64,000 nt of DNA, from NCBI RefSeq assembly GCF_005938675.2, contig NZ_VCCH02000038.1, positions 1-64,000 of the forward strand, in the 5' to 3' direction. The notes beneath the pieces are model-generated. The model did not search any database. It saw only the letters and a list, made by a program, of their open reading frames with translations, and was not told the DNA's origin. Positions 9,321 to 17,903 of the stretch are shown here, piece after piece (the stretch's first letter is position 1; every line of letters begins with the position of its first letter). Origin of the DNA: Mycobacterium sp. KBS0706. Its GTDB lineage: Bacteria; Pseudomonadota; Alphaproteobacteria; DSM-16000; Inquilinaceae. A program made the translations under genes and the position numbers.

Positions 9321-10349
9321 ATGAGCGACACGCCTTCCCGCCGGATCGTCGACGGCTTCGTCGGCGCCATCGGCAACACGCCGCTGATCCGCCTCGCCCG
9401 CCTGTCTGAGGAGACGGGCTGCGAGATCCTGGGCAAGGCGGAGTTCCTGAACCCCGGCGGCTCGGTCAAGGACCGCGCGGCGCTGGCGATCATCCGCGAC
9501 GCCGAGGCGCGCGGCACGCTGAAGCCGGGCGGCACCATCGTCGAGGGCACGGCCGGCAACACCGGCATCGGCCTGGCGCTGGTCGGCCGAGCGCTGGGCT
9601 ATCGCAGCGTCATCGTGCTGCCGCGGACCCAGAGCCAGGAGAAGAAGGACGCGATCCGCCTGGCCGGCGCCCGGCTGGTCGAGGTCGACGCGGTGCCCTA
9701 CAAGGACCCGAACAACTACGTTCATTATTCCGGGCGCCTGGCGGCCGAGCTGGCTGAGACCGAGCCGAACGGCGCGATCTGGGCCAACCAATTCGACAAT
9801 GTCGCCAACCGCGATGGCCATTACCGCACCACCGGGCCGGAGATCTGGGATCAGACCGGCGGCACCGTCGACGGCTTCACCTGCGCCGTCGGCACCGGTG
9901 GCACGCTGGCCGGCGTCGCCCTGGCACTGAAGGAGCGCGACCCGAAGATCCGGATCGCGCTGACCGACCCGCTGGGGGCGGCACTGTACAACTGGTACGA
10001 ACATGGCGAGCTGAAGGCCGAGGGCAGCTCGATCACCGAGGGCATCGGCCAGGGCCGGGTCACCAAGAACCTGGAGGGCATGCCGCTGGACTGGGCGCAG
10101 CAGGCGACCGACGCGGAGGCGCTGCAGATCCTGTTCGGCCTGGCCCGGGAGGAAGGGCTGTTGCTCGGCGGGTCGACCGGCATCAACCTGGCCGGCGCGG
10201 TGAAGATGGCGCGGCGGATGGGGCCGGGCCATACCATCGTCACCATCCTGGCCGACCACGGCAGCCGCTATCAGTCCAAGCTCTACAATCCGGACTTCCT
10301 GCGCGAGAAGGGGTTGCCGGAACCCGACTGGCTGGAGACCAGCGCATGA
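9321..10349 (+). CDS. Cysteine synthase (O-acetylserine sulfhydrylase), CysK-like
   Basis: A 342-residue PLP enzyme of the cysteine synthase family, making cysteine from O-acetylserine and sulfide. The N-terminal IGNTPLIRL motif, the cofactor lysine in NPGGSVKDR (K50) and the GTAGNTGIG substrate loop (about 77-85) are present. The C-terminal VTILADHGSRY segment is typical of the cysteine synthase A branch found in alphaproteobacteria. I chose the internal ATG because homologues begin just before the IGNTPL motif; the frame is open 22 codons further upstream. Its stop overlaps the next start by 4 bp (ATGA). Confidence 0.93.
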   Translation: MSDTPSRRIVDGFVGAIGNTPLIRLARLSEETGCEILGKAEFLNPGGSVKDRAALAIIRDAEARGTLKPGGTIVEGTAGNTGIGLALVGRALGYRSVIVLPRTQSQEKKDAIRLAGARLVEVDAVPYKDPNNYVHYSGRLAAELAETEPNGAIWANQFDNVANRDGHYRTTGPEIWDQTGGTVDGFTCAVGTGGTLAGVALALKERDPKIRIALTDPLGAALYNWYEHGELKAEGSSITEGIGQGRVTKNLEGMPLDWAQQATDAEALQILFGLAREEGLLLGGSTGINLAGAVKMARRMGPGHTIVTILADHGSRYQSKLYNPDFLREKGLPEPDWLETSA

Positions 10350-11071
10350 CCGAATTGCTGTTCCGCGACGACGCCTATGCAAGCGAGGCGGCCGCCACCG
10401 TGGTCGCCGCGACGCCGGAGGGCATCGTCCTGGACCGGACTGTGTTCTACGCCACCGCCGGCGGCCAGCCGGGCGACAGCGGCACCATCCGCTGGGCCGG
10501 AGGCGAGGCGGCGGTGGCCGAGGCCCGCAAGGGCGCGACCCCGGACGAGGTCCGGCATGTCGCGGCCGATGGTGCCGCCCTGCCCGCCCCCGGCACGCCG
10601 GTCGAGCTGGCGCTGGACTGGGAGCGGCGCTATCGCCACATGCGGATGCACACCGCGCTGCACCTGCTGTGCGTCGCCGTGCCCGGCGACGTCACCGGCG
10701 GCCAGATCGGCGCCGAGCGCAGCCGGCTCGACTTCAACCTGCCGGGCGATGCGCTGGACGCCGCGGCGATCACCGCCCGGCTGAACGAGCTGGTCGCGGC
10801 CGCCCTGCCGATCACGACCGAGTGGATCACCGACGAGGAGATGGCGGCGCGGCCGGAGCTGGTGCGCACCATGTCGGTGAAGCCGCCGAGCGGCTTCGGC
10901 CGGGTCCGGCTGGTGCGGATCGGCGATGCCGCCAGCCCGGTCGACCTGCAGCCCTGTGGCGGCACCCATGTCCGCAACACCTCGGAGATCGGCCCGCTCG
11001 CGATCGCCAAGATCGAGAACAAGGGCAAGCAGAACCGCCGGGTCGTCCTCACCTTCGCAGGCGAAGCATGA
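10346..11071 (+). CDS. alaX: Alanyl-tRNA editing protein, AlaX type
   Basis: A 241-residue free-standing editing protein related to the second additional domain of alanyl-tRNA synthetase. It hydrolyses mischarged Ser- or Gly-tRNA(Ala). The zinc ligands HTALH (H102, H106) and the later CGGTH (C204, H208) are all visible. The N-terminal beta-barrel part (TVFYATAGGQPGDSG) is also present, placing it with the longer AlaX forms. It overlaps cysK upstream (ATGA) and the sulfurtransferase start downstream, so the three are almost certainly co-translated. Confidence 0.93.
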   Translation: MTELLFRDDAYASEAAATVVAATPEGIVLDRTVFYATAGGQPGDSGTIRWAGGEAAVAEARKGATPDEVRHVAADGAALPAPGTPVELALDWERRYRHMRMHTALHLLCVAVPGDVTGGQIGAERSRLDFNLPGDALDAAAITARLNELVAAALPITTEWITDEEMAARPELVRTMSVKPPSGFGRVRLVRIGDAASPVDLQPCGGTHVRNTSEIGPLAIAKIENKGKQNRRVVLTFAGEA

Positions 11072-11928
11072 ACACCATCGTCTCCACCGCCTGGCTGGCC
11101 GACCATCTCGACGATCCGGATGTCCGCATTGTCGACGCCACCTACCACCTGCCGGGCACCAACCGCGACGCCGCGGCGGAGTTCGCCGAGGCCCATATCC
11201 CTGGCGCGGTGTTGTTCGATGTCGACGACATCGCGGCGCCGGAGAGCAAGGCGCCCGGCGGGCTGCCGCACATGCTGCCGCCGCCCGCGCTGTTCGCCGA
11301 GCGGATGGCGGCGCTGGGCATCGGCAATGACAGCTTCGTCGTCTGCTACGACGTGCATGGGCTGATGAGCGCGGCCCGCGCCTGGTGGATGCTGCGCGCC
11401 TTCGGCCATGACGGCGTGGCGGTGCTGGATGGCGGGCTGCCGGCCTGGAGGGCCGAGGGCCAGCCGCTGGAGAGCGGCGCGCCCACCCTCGCCCCGGCGC
11501 GCTTCACCCCCCATCCGCGGCCGGCGCTGGTGCGCAGCAAGGCCGAGGTGCTGGCCGGCACGGTGGGCATGGTGATCGACGCCCGGGCGCGCGAGCGCTT
11601 CGAAGGCACGGCGCCGGAGCCGCGGCCGGGCTTGCGCGGCGGCCATATTCCGGGCGCGCTGAACCTGCCCTTCGGCGAGTTGCTGGACCCGGCGACCAAG
11701 ACCCTGCTGCCGCCCGAGGCGATCGCTGCGCGCTTCGCCGCCGCCGGGCTGCCGGAGAGCGGGCCGGTGACGGCCAGCTGTGGCAGCGGCATCACCGCCT
11801 GCGTGCTGGCGCTGGGCCTGCACCGGATCGGCCGGGAGGATGCGGCGGTTTATGACGGCTCCTGGGCCGAATGGGGCATGCCGGGCGATACGCCGGTCGA
11901 GACCGGCCCGGCACGGAGCCGGCCGTGA
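11068..11928 (+). CDS. sseA: Sulfurtransferase, 3-mercaptopyruvate/thiosulfate type
   Basis: A 286-residue protein with two rhodanese domains. The N-terminal domain is inactive-like; the C-terminal domain (about 160-275) carries the active-site loop CGSGITA with the catalytic cysteine at C238. CGSG(I/V)TA is the loop typical of mercaptopyruvate sulfurtransferases rather than thiosulfate rhodaneses. It transfers sulfur from 3-mercaptopyruvate to thiol acceptors. It starts inside the alaX stop (ATGA overlap) and ends by overlapping the GTG start of the next gene. The link with cysteine synthase upstream suggests a role in cysteine/sulfur balance. Confidence 0.93.
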   Translation: MNTIVSTAWLADHLDDPDVRIVDATYHLPGTNRDAAAEFAEAHIPGAVLFDVDDIAAPESKAPGGLPHMLPPPALFAERMAALGIGNDSFVVCYDVHGLMSAARAWWMLRAFGHDGVAVLDGGLPAWRAEGQPLESGAPTLAPARFTPHPRPALVRSKAEVLAGTVGMVIDARARERFEGTAPEPRPGLRGGHIPGALNLPFGELLDPATKTLLPPEAIAARFAAAGLPESGPVTASCGSGITACVLALGLHRIGREDAAVYDGSWAEWGMPGDTPVETGPARSRP

Positions 11929-12506
11929 ACGCCGCGGCGGTGCCGGAGCTGACGATCACCGTCACCCAGTTGGAGATGACGGCCAGGCCGGTGCGCCAGC
12001 CGCCGCCCCCGCCCTTGGCCCGGCACCTGCTGATGCGGGCCGAGCCGGCGACCGTGTCCTTCTACCGCTACCTCTACGACACGGTCGGCGCGAACTGGCT
12101 GTGGACCGACCGGCGGGAATGGGGCGACGACAAGCTTGCTGGCCGGCTGAACGACGAACGCACCGGCGTCTATGTGCTGTATGTCGACGGCGTGCCCGCC
12201 GGATTCGGCGAGCTGTTCCAGGCCGATGGCGAGGTCACCGACCTAGCCTATTTCGGGCTGATCCCCGAATTCATCGGCCGCCGGCTGGGGCCGTTCATGC
12301 TGTGGTCGCTGATCGACCTCGCCTGGGCGCGGCCGATCCGGCGGATGACGGTCGACACCTGCACCCTCGACCATCCGAAGGCCCTGGCGCATTACCAGCG
12401 CGCCGGATTCGCACCCTATGCGCAGCGAGTGGTGCGCAAGCCCGACCCGCGCCTGACCGGCCTGCTGCCGCGCAGCGCAGCGCCGCATATTCCGCTCGCG
12501 ACCTGA
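11925..12506 (+). CDS. GNAT-family N-acetyltransferase
   Basis: A 193-residue acetyl-CoA-dependent acyltransferase. The conserved GNAT core runs from FYRYLYDTVG to the acetyl-CoA region (FIGRRLGPFMLWSLID, about residues 115-130), followed by VDTCTLDHPKALAHYQRAGF (about 145-164). A GTG start is chosen because it overlaps the upstream stop (GTGA) and has GGAG at 8 bases; an 18-codon upstream ATG extension would overlap sseA more deeply. Substrate unknown. Last gene of the nudix-cysK-alaX-sseA run. Confidence 0.85.
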   Translation: MNAAAVPELTITVTQLEMTARPVRQPPPPPLARHLLMRAEPATVSFYRYLYDTVGANWLWTDRREWGDDKLAGRLNDERTGVYVLYVDGVPAGFGELFQADGEVTDLAYFGLIPEFIGRRLGPFMLWSLIDLAWARPIRRMTVDTCTLDHPKALAHYQRAGFAPYAQRVVRKPDPRLTGLLPRSAAPHIPLAT

Positions 12507-12520
12507 CGAGACCTCCCTTT

Positions 12521-12602
12521 GCTGTCATTGCCGGGCCTGACCCGGCGATCCAGAGGGTGTCGACAATCTCCGGATGCCCGGGTCAAGCCCGGGCATGACA
12601 GT
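12521..12602. repeat. Palindromic intergenic repeat (alphaproteobacterial REP-like)
   Basis: The element is bounded by TGTCAT (12523) and ATGACA (12595). It contains two internal G+C palindromes, GCCGGGCctgaCCCGGC and GCCCGGGtcaaGCCCGGGC. This arrangement is the common extragenic palindrome of many alphaproteobacteria and sits between two convergent genes. A role as bidirectional transcription barrier is possible. Confidence 0.7.
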
Positions 12603-12636
12603 TGTAGATGGAAGATCAGTCCCTCTTGCTATCCGC

Positions 12637-13809
12637 TCAGAACCCGAGAATGACACCGGTGATCAGGTTGGCGTTCTCGAAATCCTGGCCGGTGCGGAAG
12701 TTCTGCTTCTCGTAGATCACCTCGGCATAGGTGTTGAGGCCTGGAGCGAGCGTGTAGGTAACGTTGGCGCCGACGATGTGATTGTCCTTCAGGTCCTCGC
12801 CGCTGCCGAAGGACGAGTCCAGGCCGTTGCCCTTGTCGGACCAGGTATAGGCATAGGACAGCGACGCCAGGAACGGGCCGGTCTGATAGCTGATGTCGCC
12901 GATGACGGTGTCGACCGGCTTGTCGGACACGGCAATGCTCTCATTGTGGGTCCAGTTCACGCTGGCATGGAAGTCCTGGTACCCGACCTGGCCGCCCAGC
13001 GTGTAGACCTCGAGATCATTGCCGTGCGGGTTGGCGCCGGAGGCCGAGGTCTGGGTGCCGTGGCCGTAGGCCGCCGTGGCCGCCCCCCGGACCGACCAGT
13101 CGCCGAACGTGTCCTGGTAGTTCACGCCGCCGGTGACGACATTCTCGTAATAGGTCTCGTCGTCGTTGAACAGGTCGTTGCGCCCGCCGTTGCCGGCATG
13201 GTCCGCGCCGCCGACCACCGGCGTGAAGTCGACGGCGAAGCTGAAGCCGTTGAAGGTCGGCGAGGTGTATTTGATCCGGGTGTCCTGGTTGGTCAACCCG
13301 GCGAGATAGGTGGCGTTGATCGAATAGAAGTTGCCGCCGCCCAGCGGGAAGTCGCCGTCCAGCAGCTCGCCGAAATCCATGGCGCCAGCGCCCATGTTCC
13401 CGACCAGGTCGTCATGGACATAGACATAGCCGATGTCGTCGGCGACCGTCGGCGCGTCGCCGAAGGTCAGGGTGCCGAAGGCGCCCTTCAGATAGGTGTA
13501 GATGCGCGTGACGTTGACGTCGTCGCGGCGGTTGACCGAATCGAAGCGGATGCGGCCACCGTATTCCAGGCCGGAATCGGTGACGTTCTTGACGTCGAAG
13601 ATCGCCCGCGCGTTGGACTGGAAGTCGTAGTCGCGGTCGAGGCTGCTGTGCTGGCTGTCGCTGAGCACCAGAGTCGACTGGAAGCCGATGAAACCGCTGA
13701 TCTTCAGCTGAAGACCCGAGACCACGTTCGAGTCGGCCGCCGATGCCGGCGGCGCGACGGCCAGCCCCATGGCGGCCAGCGCCACCCCACCGAGAAGAAC
13801 CTGCTTCAC
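12637..13809 (-). CDS. Outer-membrane porin, copy 1 (GTG start)
   Basis: A 390-residue outer-membrane porin of the Gram-negative porin superfamily. A signal peptide ends at about residue 24 (PASA|ADSN), followed by alternating beta-strand sequence such as SGLQLKISGFIGFQ and SGLEYGGRIRFDSVNRRD. It finishes on a terminal strand ending in hydrophobic-G-F, as outer-membrane proteins do. The GTG start is chosen because GGAGGAGGGG lies directly upstream and it gives exactly the same length as the neighbouring paralogue. The frame is open for 47 more codons but that part does not look like a signal peptide. Long stretches are identical or nearly so to copy 2. Confidence 0.92.
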   Translation of the reverse strand: MKQVLLGGVALAAMGLAVAPPASAADSNVVSGLQLKISGFIGFQSTLVLSDSQHSSLDRDYDFQSNARAIFDVKNVTDSGLEYGGRIRFDSVNRRDDVNVTRIYTYLKGAFGTLTFGDAPTVADDIGYVYVHDDLVGNMGAGAMDFGELLDGDFPLGGGNFYSINATYLAGLTNQDTRIKYTSPTFNGFSFAVDFTPVVGGADHAGNGGRNDLFNDDETYYENVVTGGVNYQDTFGDWSVRGAATAAYGHGTQTSASGANPHGNDLEVYTLGGQVGYQDFHASVNWTHNESIAVSDKPVDTVIGDISYQTGPFLASLSYAYTWSDKGNGLDSSFGSGEDLKDNHIVGANVTYTLAPGLNTYAEVIYEKQNFRTGQDFENANLITGVILGF

Positions 13810-14089
13810 TTCCCCTCCTCCTGCCCCATCGTCACGGCAGCCTGCGCCCGGATCGCGTTCGTTGCCGGCGTCAGGCCCGCTCAGGGGCCGTGAGATCCTG
13901 CACAAGGAGTATCGAGACCGAGTCCTCCCGCGGCGAGTTCCGCCCATCACACGAGTTCAAAGAACCGGGACTCGATTTATCCGAAGACACCCGGACGGTA
14001 ATCTCGCCGTAAGCTTTGGGCAACATCAATATACATTCTTGGATGTATGTTAAAAAATCATAAGCGGCTCGATTCAAGCCAATAAAAAA
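13810..14089 (-). promoter_or_regulatory. Promoter and long leader of porin copy 1
   Basis: About 280 bp without a gene between porin 1 and the terminator of porin 2. The distal part (14020-14090) is AT-rich and contains ATACAT-N6-ATGTAT at 14031-14048, overlapping a TATATT element read on the minus strand. If transcription starts just after it, the leader is about 210 nt. No ORF with a ribosome site was seen in it. Confidence 0.55.
14031..14048. promoter_or_regulatory. Inverted repeat ATACAT-N6-ATGTAT at porin 1 promoter
   Basis: A perfect 6-6-6 inverted repeat, found again with the same half-sites, spacing and flanking bases upstream of porin copy 2 (15688-15705). On the minus strand its right half runs into TATATT, a plausible -10 element. 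The repetition at both paralogues argues for a shared regulator-binding site. Confidence 0.65.
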
Positions 14090-14122
14090 GAGGATGCGCG
14101 GCCTTGAGAGCCGCGCATCCTC
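14083..14122 (-). terminator. Intrinsic terminator of porin copy 2
   Basis: A perfect 13-bp stem (14090-14102 with 14110-14122, 7-nt loop) is followed on the minus strand by C-T6 (T-run complementary to 14084-14089). It lies 115 bp past the porin 2 stop. It separates the two porins into independent transcription units. Confidence 0.88.
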
Positions 14123-14236
14123 CGTCGACCGGACGTGACGTTTCAGCCTTCGAGGGGACGAGACAGAGACCGTTAGGAGTGGTCCGTCACGCCCGGTCTT
14201 CTCGAGCCGACCTTGCGGTCCGGGCTCGTCCGGGTC

Positions 14237-15409
14237 CTAGAACCCGAGGACGATACCGGTGCCGAGGCTGGCGGACTCCCATTCAGAACCCTGGCGGAAG
14301 TTCTGGATTTCGTAGAGCACCTCAGCATAGGTGTTGAGGCCCGGGGCCAGGGTGTAGGTCAGGTTGACACCGGCCATGTGGTTGTCCTTGAGATCCTCGC
14401 CGTTGCCGTAGGACGAGTTCAGGCCGTTGCCCTTGTCGGCCCAGGTGTAAGCGTAGGACGCCGACGCCAGGAACGGACCGAACTGGTAGCTGAGGTCGCC
14501 GATGATGGTATCGACCGGCTTCTCCGCGACCGCGACGCTCTCGTTGTGCGTCCAGTTCACGCTGGCGGTGATGCCGCCGGAGCCGACCTGGCCGCCGAGG
14601 GTGTAGACCTCGAGATCGTTGCCGTTCGGGTTGGCGCCGGTGGCCGTGGTCTTGGTGCCGTTGCCGTAGGCGGCCGACGCGGCGAGGCGGACCGACACGG
14701 AGTCGAAGGTCTGCTCGTAGTTGACGCCCGCGGTGACGACGTTCTCGTAGTAGGTCTCGTCGTCGTTGAAGAGGTCGTTGCGGCCGCCGTTGCCGGCATG
14801 CTCCGCACCACCGACCACCGGGGTGAAGTCGACGCCGAAGCTGAAGCCGTCGAAGGTCGGCGAGGTGTACTTGATCCGGGTGTCGGCATTGCTCAGACCG
14901 GCGAGATAGGTCGCGTCGATCGAGAAGAAGTTGCCGCCACCGAGGAAGAAGTTGCCGTCGAGCAGGTCGCCGAAGCCGGCGCCCAGGCCCATATCGCCGT
15001 TCAGCTGGTCATGCGCATAGACGTAGCCGAAATCGTCGGCCGTCGTCGGCGCGTTACCGAAAGTGACCTGGCCGAAGGCGCCCTTCACATACACGTAAGT
15101 ACGGTCGACCTGGACGTTGTCGCGGCGGTTGACCGAGTTGAAGCGGATGCGGCCGCCGTATTCCAGGCCGGAATCGGTGACGTTCTTGACGTCAAAGATC
15201 ATCCGGGCGTTGGTCTGGAAGTCGTAGTCGCGGGCGAATTCGTCGTTCTGGCTGTCGCCGAGAGACAAGGTCGCCTGGGACCCGACGAAGCCGCTGATCT
15301 TCAGCGACAGACCGGACGTCACATTGGCGGCGTCGGCCGCCGACGCCGGCATCGCGCCGATCAGGGCGGCGGCGACCAGCGCCGTGCCACCCAGCAGTAC
15401 CTTCTTCAT
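14237..15409 (-). CDS. Outer-membrane porin, copy 2
   Basis: A 390-residue porin, the same length as copy 1 and highly similar along its whole length. The signal peptide is MKKVLLGGTALVAAALIGAM then PASA|ADAA. Shared blocks include VTDSGLEYGGRIRF, GNGGRNDLFNDDETYYENVV and LEYTL-like strands near the C-terminus (LTYTLAPGLNTYAEVLYE). It ends in VLGF. The ATG is preceded by GGAGGG at 5 bases. It should form a trimeric general-diffusion or solute-selective channel; specificity is not evident. Tandem duplication is the simplest origin, with independent promoters. Confidence 0.94.
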   Translation of the reverse strand: MKKVLLGGTALVAAALIGAMPASAADAANVTSGLSLKISGFVGSQATLSLGDSQNDEFARDYDFQTNARMIFDVKNVTDSGLEYGGRIRFNSVNRRDNVQVDRTYVYVKGAFGQVTFGNAPTTADDFGYVYAHDQLNGDMGLGAGFGDLLDGNFFLGGGNFFSIDATYLAGLSNADTRIKYTSPTFDGFSFGVDFTPVVGGAEHAGNGGRNDLFNDDETYYENVVTAGVNYEQTFDSVSVRLAASAAYGNGTKTTATGANPNGNDLEVYTLGGQVGSGGITASVNWTHNESVAVAEKPVDTIIGDLSYQFGPFLASASYAYTWADKGNGLNSSYGNGEDLKDNHMAGVNLTYTLAPGLNTYAEVLYEIQNFRQGSEWESASLGTGIVLGF

Positions 15410-15862
15410 TCTTCCCTCCTATGCCCCACGCCGATGCAGGGCGGTTCGCTCAAGACGCCTCTCGGCCCGCCTGCTTGCCTGCCCCGTCTTGGCTGCCCAT
15501 CCGGGGCTGCAGGCAGAACCCGACGCTGCCGGTCGGGCGATGGCGGCCGTGTCGAAAGCGGTTCCCCGCAACGGCGCCGATCTGTGTCTTCGAAACCACA
15601 GTCCGATCGACCTTGGCGGCCGGCCGGCGGGGTGCCTCAAGACTTGGGCGACCATAGTCCTGCCCTCGCAGACGCGGCAACGGGATTATACATCCTAGAA
15701 TGTATGTAAGATGAAATCGCAACGAGCTGTGGCCGAACGGCCACACAGGGCCGTTGGAGCCGTCAGGAGAGCCGGTCGACGATGCCGTCGTCCGATGGGC
15801 CGCCATCCGGTTGCGGCGGCGGATCGGCGGCAATCGGGAAAGGAAAAAGCTTGGCGGACATG
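15410..15862 (-). promoter_or_regulatory. Promoter and leader region of porin copy 2
   Basis: About 450 bp without a convincing gene. The operator-like palindrome at 15688-15705 overlaps a TATAAT hexamer on the minus strand. A start there gives a leader of roughly 270 nt before the porin ATG. The rest (15706-15862) is G+C-rich and I see no feature in it. Confidence 0.5.
15688..15705. promoter_or_regulatory. Inverted repeat ATACAT-N6-ATGTAT at porin 2 promoter
   Basis: Same half-sites and spacer length as at 14031-14048, with both copies flanked by T on the left and GT on the right. On the minus strand it merges into TATAAT. Likely operator shared by both porin genes. Confidence 0.65.
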
Positions 15863-15894
15863 AAAAAAGGCCGGTGGGCAGCGCCTCACCGGCC
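15863..15894 (-). terminator. Intrinsic terminator of the aap operon
   Basis: Stem GGCCGGTG/CACCGGCC (15869-15876 with 15887-15894, 10-nt loop) followed on the minus strand by six T (15863-15868 as A on the plus strand). It lies 44 bp after the aapP stop. Confidence 0.85.
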
Positions 15895-15938
15895 TCGGGA
15901 TGGAGCGGGGCGCCGCCCGACCGGCGGCGCCCTGCCCG

Positions 15939-16709
<771 letters not shown>

Positions 16710-16722
16710 TTCGATCTCTCCG

Positions 16723-17901
16723 TCAGCGGCGGCGCGTGCCCCGGTTCAGATAGGTTTCCAGGCGCTGCGAGTATCGCGACATCGCGAAGCAGAAGACGAA
16801 GAACAGCAGCGCCACGAACAGATAGGCTTCCTTGTAGAACGGCCCCCAGATCGGATCCGACAGGCCCAGGCGGGCGGCGCCGAGCAGGTCGAACAGCCCG
16901 ACCATGATCACCAGCGTGGTGTCCATGAAGGAGCCGATGAAGGTGTTGACCAGGGCCGGGATCGAGACCCGCAGCGCCTGCGGCAGGATGATCATCCGCT
17001 GCTTCTGCCAGTAGCCGAGGCCGAGGCTGTCGGCGGCTTCGAACTGGCCCTTGGGAATCGCCTGCAGGCCGCCGCGGATCACCTCGGCGAGATAGGCGGC
17101 GGTGAACAGGATGATCGCCACCTGGGCGCGCAGCAGGTAGTTGAAGTTCCAGCCCTCGGGCAGGAACAGCGGGAACATCACTGACGCCATGAACAGCACG
17201 GTGATCAGCGGCACGCCGCGCACCAGCTCGATATAGCTCACGCACAGGGTCCGGATCGCCGGCATGTGCGACCGGCGGCCCAGCGCCAGGAGGACGGAGA
17301 GCGGGAAGGCCAGCGCCATGCCGATCATCGACAGGCCCAGCGTCAGCGGCAGGCCGCCCCAGTTCCGGGTCTCGACCAGCGACAACCCGGGAATCGGGAC
17401 CTCGAAGAAGCCGAGCGGCACGGCGCCGTACATCAGGCTGATGGCGGCGACCACCACCACCACCCAGGCGACGATCAGGCGCTTGCCCCAGAAGCGGCGC
17501 ATGGTGCTGGCGACGGCGAGGCCGACCAGCATCAGCATGGCGATGATCGGCCGCCATTCCTCGCCATAGGGGTACAGGCCGAAGAAGATCAGCCGGTACT
17601 TCTCCTCGACGAAGGCCCAGCAGGCGCCGGTCGCGACCCGGCACGCCGCCACGACATCGGCAGGCGGCTGGTCCGGCGTCGACGGACCCCAGACCGGGTC
17701 GATCAGGGCCCATTGGACGAAGGGCGGGACCAGCCGGATCGCCAGATAGGCGATCAGCAGCGTCAGAACGGCGTTGAACCAGCTGTTGAACAGGTTCTGC
17801 CGCAACCAGGCGATCGGTCCGGTGGTCGATCCGGGCGGCGGCGCCGCCGGGATCTCTTGGGTGGCGACGAAGGGTTCGGTCAGGGCTCGAGTGCTGGCCA
17901 T
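16723..17901 (-). CDS. aapM: General amino-acid ABC transporter permease, AapM type
   Basis: A 392-residue permease. After a cytoplasmic N-terminus and a first membrane helix (about 38-58) there is a soluble segment with two cysteines (VVAACRVATGACWAF). The HisM-type permease core follows, with the coupling motif LQAIPKGQFEAADSLGLGYW (about 292-311). The long N-terminal part is typical of AapM compared with ordinary amino-acid permeases. The start lies 2 bp after the aapQ stop. Confidence 0.94.
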   Translation of the reverse strand: MASTRALTEPFVATQEIPAAPPPGSTTGPIAWLRQNLFNSWFNAVLTLLIAYLAIRLVPPFVQWALIDPVWGPSTPDQPPADVVAACRVATGACWAFVEEKYRLIFFGLYPYGEEWRPIIAMLMLVGLAVASTMRRFWGKRLIVAWVVVVVAAISLMYGAVPLGFFEVPIPGLSLVETRNWGGLPLTLGLSMIGMALAFPLSVLLALGRRSHMPAIRTLCVSYIELVRGVPLITVLFMASVMFPLFLPEGWNFNYLLRAQVAIILFTAAYLAEVIRGGLQAIPKGQFEAADSLGLGYWQKQRMIILPQALRVSIPALVNTFIGSFMDTTLVIMVGLFDLLGAARLGLSDPIWGPFYKEAYLFVALLFFVFCFAMSRYSQRLETYLNRGTRRR

Positions 17902-17903
17902 GC

